The notes under the pieces are model-generated. The model was not told where the DNA came from and did not search any database. It worked only from the letters and a program-made list of their open reading frames with translations. This document shows positions 42,062-49,786 of a DNA stretch of 64,000 bases, piece after piece; positions within the stretch are counted from its first letter, which is position 1; each line of letters begins with the position of its first letter. The DNA is from Pseudomonadota bacterium. Lineage in GTDB: Bacteria; Pseudomonadota; Alphaproteobacteria; Micavibrionales; Micavibrionaceae. The stretch spans positions 1-64,000 of the forward strand of contig JAKQEE010000070.1 in assembly GCA_029558635.1 (NCBI GenBank), written 5' to 3'. The position numbers and the translations under genes are program-made.

Positions 42062-42079
42062 TTTTTTAACGTTAAAAAA
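42062..42079. promoter_or_regulatory. 18-base perfect palindrome before the first small lipoprotein
   Basis: TTTTTTAACGTTAAAAAA is fully symmetrical and ends 15 bases before the ATG at 42095, just upstream of the GAGG ribosome binding site. It could be an operator or a weak RNA hairpin that affects translation. Confidence 0.55.
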
Positions 42080-42094
42080 TAATGAGGTCCTAAA

Positions 42095-42283
42095 ATGAAA
42101 GCACTTCTCGCTACCGTTTGCCTGCTCGGTTCCACTCTGGCTCTGGCCGCTTGCGACACCACCGGTCAAGGTTATGTTGACACCCAGCCTCCTTACGCTT
42201 CCGAGCGTACCGCTGGCGGTCAAACTGCTGCTGCTCCTGTAGCTAGCGCAGAACCAGTTTTCGAGAAAAAAGTTACGAAGTAA
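42095..42283 (+). CDS. Small lipoprotein 1, Lys-terminated
   Basis: This 62-residue protein has a lipoprotein signal with lipobox LALAAC; the mature peptide is about 43 residues and starts Cys-Asp. The C-terminus EPVFEKKVTK is almost identical to that of the next gene, down to the DNA. Only a short Gly/Ala/Pro-rich linker lies between. The terminal lysine resembles that of Braun's lipoprotein, which is attached to peptidoglycan. An Asp at +2 could retain it at the inner membrane if an E. coli-like rule applies. A terminator follows. Confidence 0.82.
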   Translation: MKALLATVCLLGSTLALAACDTTGQGYVDTQPPYASERTAGGQTAAAPVASAEPVFEKKVTK

Positions 42284-42305
42284 TTCGAAACTCGATTTCT
42301 GTTAC

Positions 42306-42334
42306 AAAAAGGCCACTTCACTGTGGCCTTTTTT
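42306..42334 (+). terminator. Rho-independent terminator after small lipoprotein 1
   Basis: AAAAAGGCCAC (42306-42316) pairs with GTGGCCTTTTT, loop TTCACT, then T-rich sequence. It separates the two small lipoprotein genes. Confidence 0.85.
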
Positions 42335-42416
42335 ATTCCCGCGTTTTTCCCTCTTGAAGAGTCTCAGCAGCTCGATTATTCACACTGTCTGAACATTCCA
42401 TTCACGGAGAACAAGA

Positions 42417-42542
42417 ATGAAAAAAGTCGTACTGTCCCTGTGCCTTTTGGTGTCGACCCTGGCTCTGGCTGCTTGCAGCACCGCCCAGTCTTCCGACGTT
42501 GACAGCGCAGCACCGGTTTTCGAGAAAAAAGTTACGAAGTAA
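42417..42542 (+). CDS. Small lipoprotein 2, Lys-terminated, 41 residues
   Basis: The reading frame is MKKVVLSLCLLVSTLALAAC, then a mature peptide of about 22 residues ending in the shared PVFEKKVTK. GGAG lies about ten bases before the ATG at 42417. It resembles lipoprotein 1 in signal peptide and tail but lacks the linker. A weak promoter (TTGAAG at 42354, TATTCA at 42377) may give it its own transcript. It ends at a hairpin shared with the convergent L,D-transpeptidase gene. Confidence 0.85.
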   Translation: MKKVVLSLCLLVSTLALAACSTAQSSDVDSAAPVFEKKVTK

Positions 42543-42563
42543 TTTTTTGACCGATTTCCAATT

Positions 42564-42593
42564 AAAAAGCTGAGCTAACGCTCAGCTTTTTTT
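42564..42593. terminator. Bidirectional hairpin overlapping the end of the L,D-transpeptidase gene
   Basis: AAAAAGCTGAG (42564-42574) pairs with CTCAGCTTTTTTT, loop CTAACG. The forward side terminates lipoprotein 2. The final codons KKAER and the TAG stop of the reverse L,D-transpeptidase gene lie within the same stem. Confidence 0.8.
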
Positions 42594-43555
42594 ATGGTTT
42601 CGGTTTTTGTTGCAATCGGGATCGGATAACCTTTGCGGTCTTTCACCACTTGTCGGATTTTTTGCCAATCCAGCTTTTCGACATCCGGTCCTGCCACCCG
42701 CATAATGTAAGCCAGATCGCGTTCGGACAATTGATAATCGGGTATCGCCCCTTCGCGTTCCATCAATGTCGCCTGTTCCTGAGTCGGGTGAACTTCAAGG
42801 AAGAGACGGTCGCCAATCCATGCGGCCTTGATAGGTTGATCGACCACGGTGACTTTCGTTCCGGCGGGGACCATCTGGTAAACTTGCGTAATATCTTCTG
42901 GGAACATACGGATACATCCGCTGCTCACGCGGCGACCAATCCCATAAGGTTTGTTGGTGCCATGAATGGCAACGGTCGGAAACCCAAGGTAAAGCGCATG
43001 GGACCCCATCGGATTTTCGGGTCCGGGGGGAACGGAAACTGGCAGAGTCGGGTCTTCTTTTCTCATCCGTTCGGTCGGCGTCCATGTCGGGCCTTCTTTT
43101 TTGCGGGTGATTGTTGTTACACCCACGGGAGTCCTCAACCCGTCACGACCGATGCCAATCGGAAATGTTTTTGGGGGGTCGTAAGGAGACTGATAGTAAT
43201 ACATCCGCATTTCAGCAAGATTGATGACAACACCCTCATGCGGCGCATTGGGAAGAATATTCATGGTCGGAACAATCACATGCGCCCCTGCTCCCGGAAT
43301 CCACGGGTCCAAGGTCGGGTTGGCTGCGCGCATCTCGACAAAGCCAACATCATAATCGCGGCCAATGTGGACGAGTGTATCTTCATAGCCTGCGGTCACT
43401 TCCTGCATCTGACCGATATAGGGATCGGTGAATTTATGCATGGCAGGTTTTGCGCCGACACCTTCTTTTGCCGGTGCAGACGCGGCAGCAGCGCCACCGG
43501 CAAAAACCAGTAGAGCGGGTAGAGTTACAAGAAATCTGAATTTTCCGGTTTTCAT
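42575..43555 (-). CDS. L,D-transpeptidase (YkuD domain, ErfK/YbiS/YcfS type)
   Basis: From MKTGKFRFLV at 43555 the protein has 326 residues. It has a signal peptide (1-26), a LysM-like segment (LVHIGRDYDVGFVEMRAANP) and a YkuD domain with H198 and catalytic C214 in HGTNKPYGIGRRVSSGCIRMF. This type links lipoproteins such as Lpp to diaminopimelate, or forms 3-3 peptide bonds. It is the nearest neighbour, convergent, of two small lipoproteins ending in lysine. An upstream start at 43597 is less likely. Confidence 0.93.
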   Translation of the reverse strand: MKTGKFRFLVTLPALLVFAGGAAAASAPAKEGVGAKPAMHKFTDPYIGQMQEVTAGYEDTLVHIGRDYDVGFVEMRAANPTLDPWIPGAGAHVIVPTMNILPNAPHEGVVINLAEMRMYYYQSPYDPPKTFPIGIGRDGLRTPVGVTTITRKKEGPTWTPTERMRKEDPTLPVSVPPGPENPMGSHALYLGFPTVAIHGTNKPYGIGRRVSSGCIRMFPEDITQVYQMVPAGTKVTVVDQPIKAAWIGDRLFLEVHPTQEQATLMEREGAIPDYQLSERDLAYIMRVAGPDVEKLDWQKIRQVVKDRKGYPIPIATKTETIKKAER

Positions 43556-43568
43556 TGTTGGTCTAGTC

Positions 43569-44777
43569 TCACATTTTCTCGAATTTGGCGGCAACACTGT
43601 CCATAAAGGCCTCAGTTGTCAAATAGTTCTGATCCTTGCCGATGAGAAGGGCTAAATCTTTTGTCATATCACCATCCTCGACAGTTTCAATACAAGCTCG
43701 TTCGAGTTTCTCCGCAAAACGTACCAGTTCGGGCGTGTCATCAAACTTCCCGCGATATTTCAGCCCTTGAGTCCATGCGAAAATCGAGGCAATCGGGTTT
43801 GTCGAGGTCGCCTCGCCTTTTTGATATTGGCGATAATGGCGCGTGACTGTGCCGTGGGCGGCTTCGGCTTCGACAATCTGTCCGTCGGGCGTCAGAAGAA
43901 CGGAGGTCATCAGACCGAGCGATCCGAACCCTTGAGCCACGACATCGGACTGGACATCGCCATCATAGTTTTTACAAGCCCAGACCATCCCGCCATTCGA
44001 TTTGACGGCAAAGGCCACCATATCGTCGATCAGGCGGTGTTCATAAGCGAGGCCTTTTTTGTCAAAGTCCGTTTTGAATTCTTGCTCGTAAACCCTTTGA
44101 AATATCTCGATAAACTTTCCGTCATAGGCCTTGAGGATGGTGTTTTTGGTGGACATATAAAGCGGCATGTTACGCGCCGTAGCGTAATTAAAGCAAGCCC
44201 GTGCGAACCCCTCAATCGAGGCATCGACGTTATACATGCCGAGCGCCACGCCCGGCCCCTTAAAGTCGAACACATCGTAAACTTGTGCAGGACCACCATC
44301 GGCGGGCTGGAAGGTCATGGTGAGTTTACCCGCCCCAGCAACCTTGAAATCGGTCGCCTTATACTGGTCGCCGAAGGCGTGACGGCCAATGATAATTGGA
44401 CTAGTCCAACCGGGCACATAGCGGGGGATGTTCTTGCAAATGATCGGTTCGCGGAACACCGTGCCATCGAGAATGTTACGAATCGTACCGTTTGGCGATT
44501 TCCACATTTTCTTGAGGCTGAATTCGGTCACTCGAGCCTCATCCGGCGTAATCGTTGCACATTTGACCCCGACGCGGTGGGTTTTTATGGCATTCGCGGC
44601 ATCGATTGTCACCTGGTCGTCGGTGGCGTCACGGTTCTGGACCGATAGGTCGAAATATTTCAGGTCGATGTCCAGATAAGGGTGGATATAGCGGTCCTTG
44701 ATCCATGCCCAAATGATGCGGGTCATCTCGTCGCCGTCGATTTCAACTATTGGATTTTTGACTTTAATCTTGGGCAT
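43569..44777 (-). CDS. icd: NADP-dependent isocitrate dehydrogenase
   Basis: From [20 protein letters not shown] at 44777 (GAGGAAG upstream) the protein has 402 residues. It is the eukaryote-like homodimeric type found in alphaproteobacteria, with [24 protein letters not shown] and [10 protein letters not shown]. It converts isocitrate to 2-oxoglutarate in the TCA cycle, producing NADPH. A TTG start at 44789 is weaker. The L,D-transpeptidase gene follows on the same strand. Confidence 0.97.
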   Translation of the reverse strand: MPKIKVKNPIVEIDGDEMTRIIWAWIKDRYIHPYLDIDLKYFDLSVQNRDATDDQVTIDAANAIKTHRVGVKCATITPDEARVTEFSLKKMWKSPNGTIRNILDGTVFREPIICKNIPRYVPGWTSPIIIGRHAFGDQYKATDFKVAGAGKLTMTFQPADGGPAQVYDVFDFKGPGVALGMYNVDASIEGFARACFNYATARNMPLYMSTKNTILKAYDGKFIEIFQRVYEQEFKTDFDKKGLAYEHRLIDDMVAFAVKSNGGMVWACKNYDGDVQSDVVAQGFGSLGLMTSVLLTPDGQIVEAEAAHGTVTRHYRQYQKGEATSTNPIASIFAWTQGLKYRGKFDDTPELVRFAEKLERACIETVEDGDMTKDLALLIGKDQNYLTTEAFMDSVAAKFEKM

Positions 44778-44938
44778 TGGCTTCCTCAACCTAATCTTTA
44801 AAACTTAAACGGTTTCGCAGTTTACAGTAAAAGCCCCTGAAACTAAAGGGGGATTACCCATTTTCAGCTTTCGGGGCGGGTTGCCAAGTTCACTCCGATC
44901 TTCTAAGAATAAGGTCCAGTTTTAGGAGAGTGTCATAA

Positions 44939-45607
44939 ATGAGTGATTTATTTCGTGAAGTTGATGAAGCGATGCGCGTCGAGCGCATGAAGCGCCTGTG
45001 GGAGCAGCACGGCAACAGTGTGATTTTTCTGGCGGCGGCTCTGATTATCGGGACGGCGGCCAATTCGGGTTGGAAAACCTATAAAACCCATCAGGCCAAA
45101 CAACAGACGTCGTCGATCATCGAAGCTTTGAAAAGCGAGGATGCGCCGGAGAAGCTCGAACCGCTGACCACTGCGCTCAAAGGTCCGGGAAAAGCTCTGG
45201 TCGCGCTTGACGCCGGCGCGATGGCCCTCGAGAAACAAGATTTCGACAAGGCTATGGGGTATTACGACCTGATCGTCAAAGACAAATCGGTTCCGCAGGA
45301 TTTACGCGATCTGGCTCTAGTCCAACTGGTTTCCGTTCAACTCGACCATAAAGGGGATATGACGGGGGAAGAGTTGCTTAAGGCGATCGCTCCGGTTGCA
45401 ACGTCGGACAAATCGTCATGGCGTTCTCGCGGATTGATGCTTTCGGTGCTGATCAAAGCGCATAAAAACAAGGATTACAAAGGCGCACTGTCTGACCTCG
45501 CTCTACTCTCCGCCGATCAGACCTTGCCGCCTTCAATGATGACGCAGGTTCAAGCCCTTCAGGAAGTTTATAGTTACAATCTGGCTCATGTCGAGACCAA
45601 GGAGTAG
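44939..45607 (+). CDS. yfgM: YfgM-like TPR membrane protein
   Basis: This 222-residue protein has an acidic N-terminus (MSDLFREVDEAMRVERMKRL), a membrane helix at about 27-46 and a TPR-like periplasmic domain. In E. coli the YfgM protein is next to BamB and Der and is an ancillary SecYEG subunit. Here too bamB starts six bases on, and der follows. The TPR domain is weakly conserved and assigned mostly from synteny and architecture. Confidence 0.85.
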   Translation: MSDLFREVDEAMRVERMKRLWEQHGNSVIFLAAALIIGTAANSGWKTYKTHQAKQQTSSIIEALKSEDAPEKLEPLTTALKGPGKALVALDAGAMALEKQDFDKAMGYYDLIVKDKSVPQDLRDLALVQLVSVQLDHKGDMTGEELLKAIAPVATSDKSSWRSRGLMLSVLIKAHKNKDYKGALSDLALLSADQTLPPSMMTQVQALQEVYSYNLAHVETKE

Positions 45608-45612
45608 TTACC

Positions 45613-46950
45613 ATGATGACACGTTCCCTCACTGCCCTTTCTCTTTGCGTTATGACTGCCGGACTGATGTCGGGGTGCAGCTGGTTCGAGGATGAAAAGA
45701 AAGTTCCTCTGCCCGGAGAACGGATTTCCGTCTTGCAGCTTCAAAGAGGTTTGGAGCCAACCGACGTTGCCGTGCAAGGCGAAGGTTTTATTGCCCCCGA
45801 AGCGTGGCAGAACGAATACTGGCCGCAGGCCGGCGGATACCCGACCCACGCCATGCTACATGTTGTCCTTTCCGACAAGTCGCTTGAGAAAGTATGGAGC
45901 GCAGATATCGGCGACGGCAGCAGCGACGAGGCCCCATTGACCGCGCAACCTGTTGTCTTTGAAGGCACAGTTTATACGCTTGATACCGACTCTGAGGTTA
46001 GCGCGTTCGATCTCAAGAGCGGCAAACGCCTGTGGAAAAACGGCATTCGTCCCAAATTCGAGGATGAGGAAGTGATCGGCGGCGGATTGGCCGCGTCCAA
46101 AAATATCCTCTATGTCACCAACGGATATCGCGAATTGATCGCCATGAACCCGAAAGAAGGTGGCATCTATTGGCGGGCCACCTTGCCCTCGCCTTCGCGC
46201 GCGGCCCCAACCATTTTGAACGAAACTGTTTATGTGCTCACTGTCGATAACCAGTTGCTAGCACTGGAGGCAGCGACCGGAAAACGCAAATGGGATTATG
46301 AAGGAACAGCAGAGACTGCCGGTCTGGTCGGTGCAGCCAGTCCCGCCGTCAACAACGATATCGTCGTTACGCCATTGTCTTCGGGAGAGTTGACAGCCCT
46401 TCGCGTTGAAAACGGATCGGTGGCGTGGAGCGACAACCTTTCGCCGATGGTCAATACAGGCGGAGCCGCATCACTTCCCGATATCCGTGCATTGCCCGTC
46501 ATCGACAAAGATCTTGTTTTTGGTATCAGTTACGGTGGAAAAGTCGTGGCCATTGAACAGCGTACTGGACACCGCGTCTGGCAGCGCGATATCGGCGGCG
46601 CCAAATCGCCATGGGTTGCGGGCAACATGATCTTTCTGATTTCATCAGATTCAGAACTTGTGTCGTTGAGCCGCGACACAGGCTCGTTGTTGTGGGTCAA
46701 GAATCTTTCCGATTACCTCCAAGAAAAGGAAGATCAGGACCGCAATTCCTTGTTGTGGTATGGACCTGTTCTGGCGGGCGGGCGGCTGATTGTCACATCG
46801 CCTGAAGGTGCTGTCCTTGAAATCTCTCCCAAGGATGGAACATTGATCCGGCTGCTTAATACCGGTGATGCGGTTGCTGCGCCTCCGGTGGTTGCGGCAG
46901 GTACGTTGTTCCTGTTGCACAAAAACGGGACGCTTAGCGCCTGGAAATAA
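45613..46950 (+). CDS. bamB: Outer membrane assembly lipoprotein BamB
   Basis: This 445-residue protein has a lipobox LMSGC at residue 22 and an eight-blade PQQ-type beta-propeller with repeats such as GKRLWKNGI, GGIYWRATLP, GKRKWDYEG and GHRVWQRDIGG. BamB supports BamA in inserting beta-barrel proteins. It is preceded by the YfgM-like gene and followed by der after 23 bases. Confidence 0.94.
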   Translation: MMTRSLTALSLCVMTAGLMSGCSWFEDEKKVPLPGERISVLQLQRGLEPTDVAVQGEGFIAPEAWQNEYWPQAGGYPTHAMLHVVLSDKSLEKVWSADIGDGSSDEAPLTAQPVVFEGTVYTLDTDSEVSAFDLKSGKRLWKNGIRPKFEDEEVIGGGLAASKNILYVTNGYRELIAMNPKEGGIYWRATLPSPSRAAPTILNETVYVLTVDNQLLALEAATGKRKWDYEGTAETAGLVGAASPAVNNDIVVTPLSSGELTALRVENGSVAWSDNLSPMVNTGGAASLPDIRALPVIDKDLVFGISYGGKVVAIEQRTGHRVWQRDIGGAKSPWVAGNMIFLISSDSELVSLSRDTGSLLWVKNLSDYLQEKEDQDRNSLLWYGPVLAGGRLIVTSPEGAVLEISPKDGTLIRLLNTGDAVAAPPVVAAGTLFLLHKNGTLSAWK

Positions 46951-46973
46951 AAAGAAAAAGTCAGGAAAATTCT

Positions 46974-48413
46974 ATGCTGCGCATTGCCATTGTCGGCCGT
47001 CCGAATGTCGGGAAATCAACGCTGTTCAATCGTTTGACGGGCAAGCAGCTCGCCATCGTCGATGACACGCCCGGAGTTACGCGTGACTGGCGCGAAGCGG
47101 ACGGGCGGTTGCTCGACCAGAAAATCCGTTTGATCGACACGGCAGGTCTCGAGGAAAAATTCGACGACAGTATGGAAGCGCGGATGCGCAAGCAAACCGA
47201 GCTGGCTCTGAAGCACGCCGATGTTATTTTGTTTGTGGTTGACGGGCGGGCGGGCCTGACCCCGATGGACGAGCATTTTGCCAAGTGGCTTCGACGTCAG
47301 AAAAAACCCGTCTTGCTCCTCGTCAATAAATGCGAGCAGGACAAAGTTCTGGAAGAAGCGCGTATGGAAGCGTTCTCTCTCGGTCTAGGCGATCCGATTG
47401 CGATGTCGGCGGCGCACGGTATCGGAATGGATGAACTTTATGCACGCCTCATCCCCCACTTCCCTGCCGAAGAGGAAATTGTTGCCGAAGAGAATGACGG
47501 GCAAAAATTCTGGAGCGAGGAAGATCTTGACCGTCTTGAGGGCGACGAGAGTTTCGAGTTTCTGGATCTGGCGGATGAGGAAGAAGAGTCCGGCATTCTT
47601 TCCGAAAAACCGATCCGCATTGCGTTGGTCGGACGCCCCAACGCGGGTAAATCAACTTTGATGAATGCCTTACTAGAAGAAGACCGCGTGATTACCGGAC
47701 CGGAAGCGGGTTTGACACGCGATGCGATTGCCGTGGACTGGATGTGGGGCAACCAGAAATTCCGGTTGGTCGATACCGCAGGGCTGCGCCGTAAATCGAA
47801 GATCGAGAAAAAGCTTGAGAAAATGGCCGTCGATGACACACTTCGTGCCATTCGCTTGTCGCAGATTGTTTATCTGTTGGTCGATTCACAAATGCCACTC
47901 GAGAAACAGGATTTGCAAATTGCCGATCTGGTGATCCGTGAAGGACGCGTGCTGGTGATCGGCATCAACAAGTGGGATCTGGTCAAGGACCGGACCGAAA
48001 AACTGGAAGAGATCAAAGACATTTTGAAAAATTCTCTGGCGCAGGTTCCGGATATTCCGCTGGTCACTCTGTCCGCTTTGCGCGAGCAAAATCTCGACAA
48101 GTTGATGGACGCAGGCATCACCGCCTATAAAACCTGGAACAAACGCGTATCTACTGGAAAGCTCAATCGCTGGCTTGAAAAGAAGACATCGCAATATCCG
48201 CCGCCGCTGGTCTCGGGCCGCCCCAACCGTTTGCGGTTTATGTCGCAAATCAATACGCGTCCACCAACTTTTGCCGTGTGGGTGTCAAAGCCTGACGATT
48301 TGCCGGATACCTATAAACGCTATCTGATCAATGCGCTGCGGCAGGACTACGATCTCGGCGGCGTGCCGATCCGCATTCTTCTGAGAAAGAGTAAAAATCC
48401 GTTTGCCGAATAG
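46974..48413 (+). CDS. der: Ribosome assembly GTPase Der (EngA)
   Basis: This 479-residue protein has two tandem GTPase domains, each with P-loop (GRPNVGKST near residue 8, GRPNAGKST near 222), DTAG and NKxD motifs, and a C-terminal KH-like domain ending LGGVPIRILLRKSKNPF. It acts in 50S subunit maturation. It ends the yfgM-bamB-der unit and converges with the next gene three bases away. Confidence 0.97.
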   Translation: MLRIAIVGRPNVGKSTLFNRLTGKQLAIVDDTPGVTRDWREADGRLLDQKIRLIDTAGLEEKFDDSMEARMRKQTELALKHADVILFVVDGRAGLTPMDEHFAKWLRRQKKPVLLLVNKCEQDKVLEEARMEAFSLGLGDPIAMSAAHGIGMDELYARLIPHFPAEEEIVAEENDGQKFWSEEDLDRLEGDESFEFLDLADEEEESGILSEKPIRIALVGRPNAGKSTLMNALLEEDRVITGPEAGLTRDAIAVDWMWGNQKFRLVDTAGLRRKSKIEKKLEKMAVDDTLRAIRLSQIVYLLVDSQMPLEKQDLQIADLVIREGRVLVIGINKWDLVKDRTEKLEEIKDILKNSLAQVPDIPLVTLSALREQNLDKLMDAGITAYKTWNKRVSTGKLNRWLEKKTSQYPPPLVSGRPNRLRFMSQINTRPPTFAVWVSKPDDLPDTYKRYLINALRQDYDLGGVPIRILLRKSKNPFAE

Positions 48414-48416
48414 CGC

Positions 48417-49673
48417 CTAGTGCGCCGTGTCGTTGACCGGAGAAACACTGGCTAGAAGCATCCTGAAGACTTCGGTGTTTTCCGCCCAAGCTTTGAGATC
48501 TTCATTGCGGCTGATCGTCAGGAGCCGGATAAAATAATACCGCCCTTTGGTTTCCATTACCGCAAACCAGTATTCATAGTCTGCCAGTTTTTTATTGGTC
48601 ATGTTATCGCCAGAAAACTGTCTATATCTGACAAGTTCATTTGCCGGAGGAATAATGTGGTAGACCTTTACGTCAACCGAGGTCACAAGATTATGCACCT
48701 TCACATTCTCCAGATCGGCGATTTTATCCCCCAATATCAGGCCGTTTGCCTTCAACGCCGCACCTATATCCGTTACTTCCTTTTCAACCGTAGTTCCGAT
48801 AAATTTTGACACCATCGTGACATCAATCCGGCCGTTCAACTGGTGGCTCTGGATATCCTTACGGTCCTCCGAAATAAATCCGCGAACGTTAATGACTGAA
48901 GCTTCCATACGGTCGATTGTGTCCAAATCCGGCGTATAAAGCAGCCAGCTTTCCGGATAGTTGAATTTTGCAATATCTACAAACGTATATACATTGAGGG
49001 CAACTGGCAAAGTCCGCTCAGGGGAGAGAAGATGATAATCCGCCATGGCTGCGATTTGGAGATCCTTCTCCACTTCGTAATTGTCCTGGTGAACCAGATA
49101 CTCGGCCAAGATGATTTTTTTGCCGGAGCGTTGAACGACCGACCGCGCGACCATGGGCTCCCCATCTTCAAACAAAGTATATTGGGCGTCCATCCGGTTG
49201 TCTGAAAGTTCCGTAATCCCTTCGGGAGAAAATCCCATTTGCAGTGTATAAAGACTGAACCAGTTTTTGAGCGAGATCAGATTGTTGATTTCTATACTGC
49301 GGACACGAAACTCGCTCCGGTATTCCAGACGGGGAGGGCTTACAAAGCGCAGCAGGGTTTTAAAAATATCCGTTCCATCCGTTGAACCATCTTCATTCTT
49401 GCCACCAGGAAGCTCACCTATGTCTTTTTTTTCATCATAACGAACCCAGCCCCGCGGCAATCGCACTTCCAGTGCGAGACTCTGGTCGTCTTCCGGCGTT
49501 TCCCGATGGACCTCCATCTCTTTGTAGATTTCCTCTTTGGGTCCCGATAGTTTATATGACAAACTGGGGGCGTCATCGGTTCCGCTGAACGCGAAAGTCG
49601 GCATTCCCGTCCCTGTTACAAGAAGGGTGGCTGTTCCCAGGATTAAACCCCATTGCCCAATGCGTTTCACCAA
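48417..49673 (-). CDS. Large exported protein of unknown function
   Basis: This 418-residue protein has a signal peptide (1-29, cleavage near TFAFSG). Two halves look related in shape: LALEVRLPRGWVRYDEKK and VDIAKFNYPESWLLYTPD each resemble the start of a DcrB/DUF1795-like fold, and the end RYYFIRLLTISRNEDLKAWA could be its last strand and helix. No family is established. It is convergent with der and divergent from parE. Confidence 0.75.
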   Translation of the reverse strand: MVKRIGQWGLILGTATLLVTGTGMPTFAFSGTDDAPSLSYKLSGPKEEIYKEMEVHRETPEDDQSLALEVRLPRGWVRYDEKKDIGELPGGKNEDGSTDGTDIFKTLLRFVSPPRLEYRSEFRVRSIEINNLISLKNWFSLYTLQMGFSPEGITELSDNRMDAQYTLFEDGEPMVARSVVQRSGKKIILAEYLVHQDNYEVEKDLQIAAMADYHLLSPERTLPVALNVYTFVDIAKFNYPESWLLYTPDLDTIDRMEASVINVRGFISEDRKDIQSHQLNGRIDVTMVSKFIGTTVEKEVTDIGAALKANGLILGDKIADLENVKVHNLVTSVDVKVYHIIPPANELVRYRQFSGDNMTNKKLADYEYWFAVMETKGRYYFIRLLTISRNEDLKAWAENTEVFRMLLASVSPVNDTAH

Positions 49674-49786
49674 AACCTTGTACCCCTTTGTTATTCTATG
49701 TCTTCCTGTTGTTTTTCAGGCGATTCTGTGGTCAGATAGCCCCCATTCAGGCCACCACCCAGATTATACCAAAAAAGTTAAGAAAT

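Noticed and set aside
49688-49786. Upstream extension of parE
   Set aside because: The added 33 residues are hydrophobic and unlike any topoisomerase N-terminus; the ATG at 49787 matches the family.
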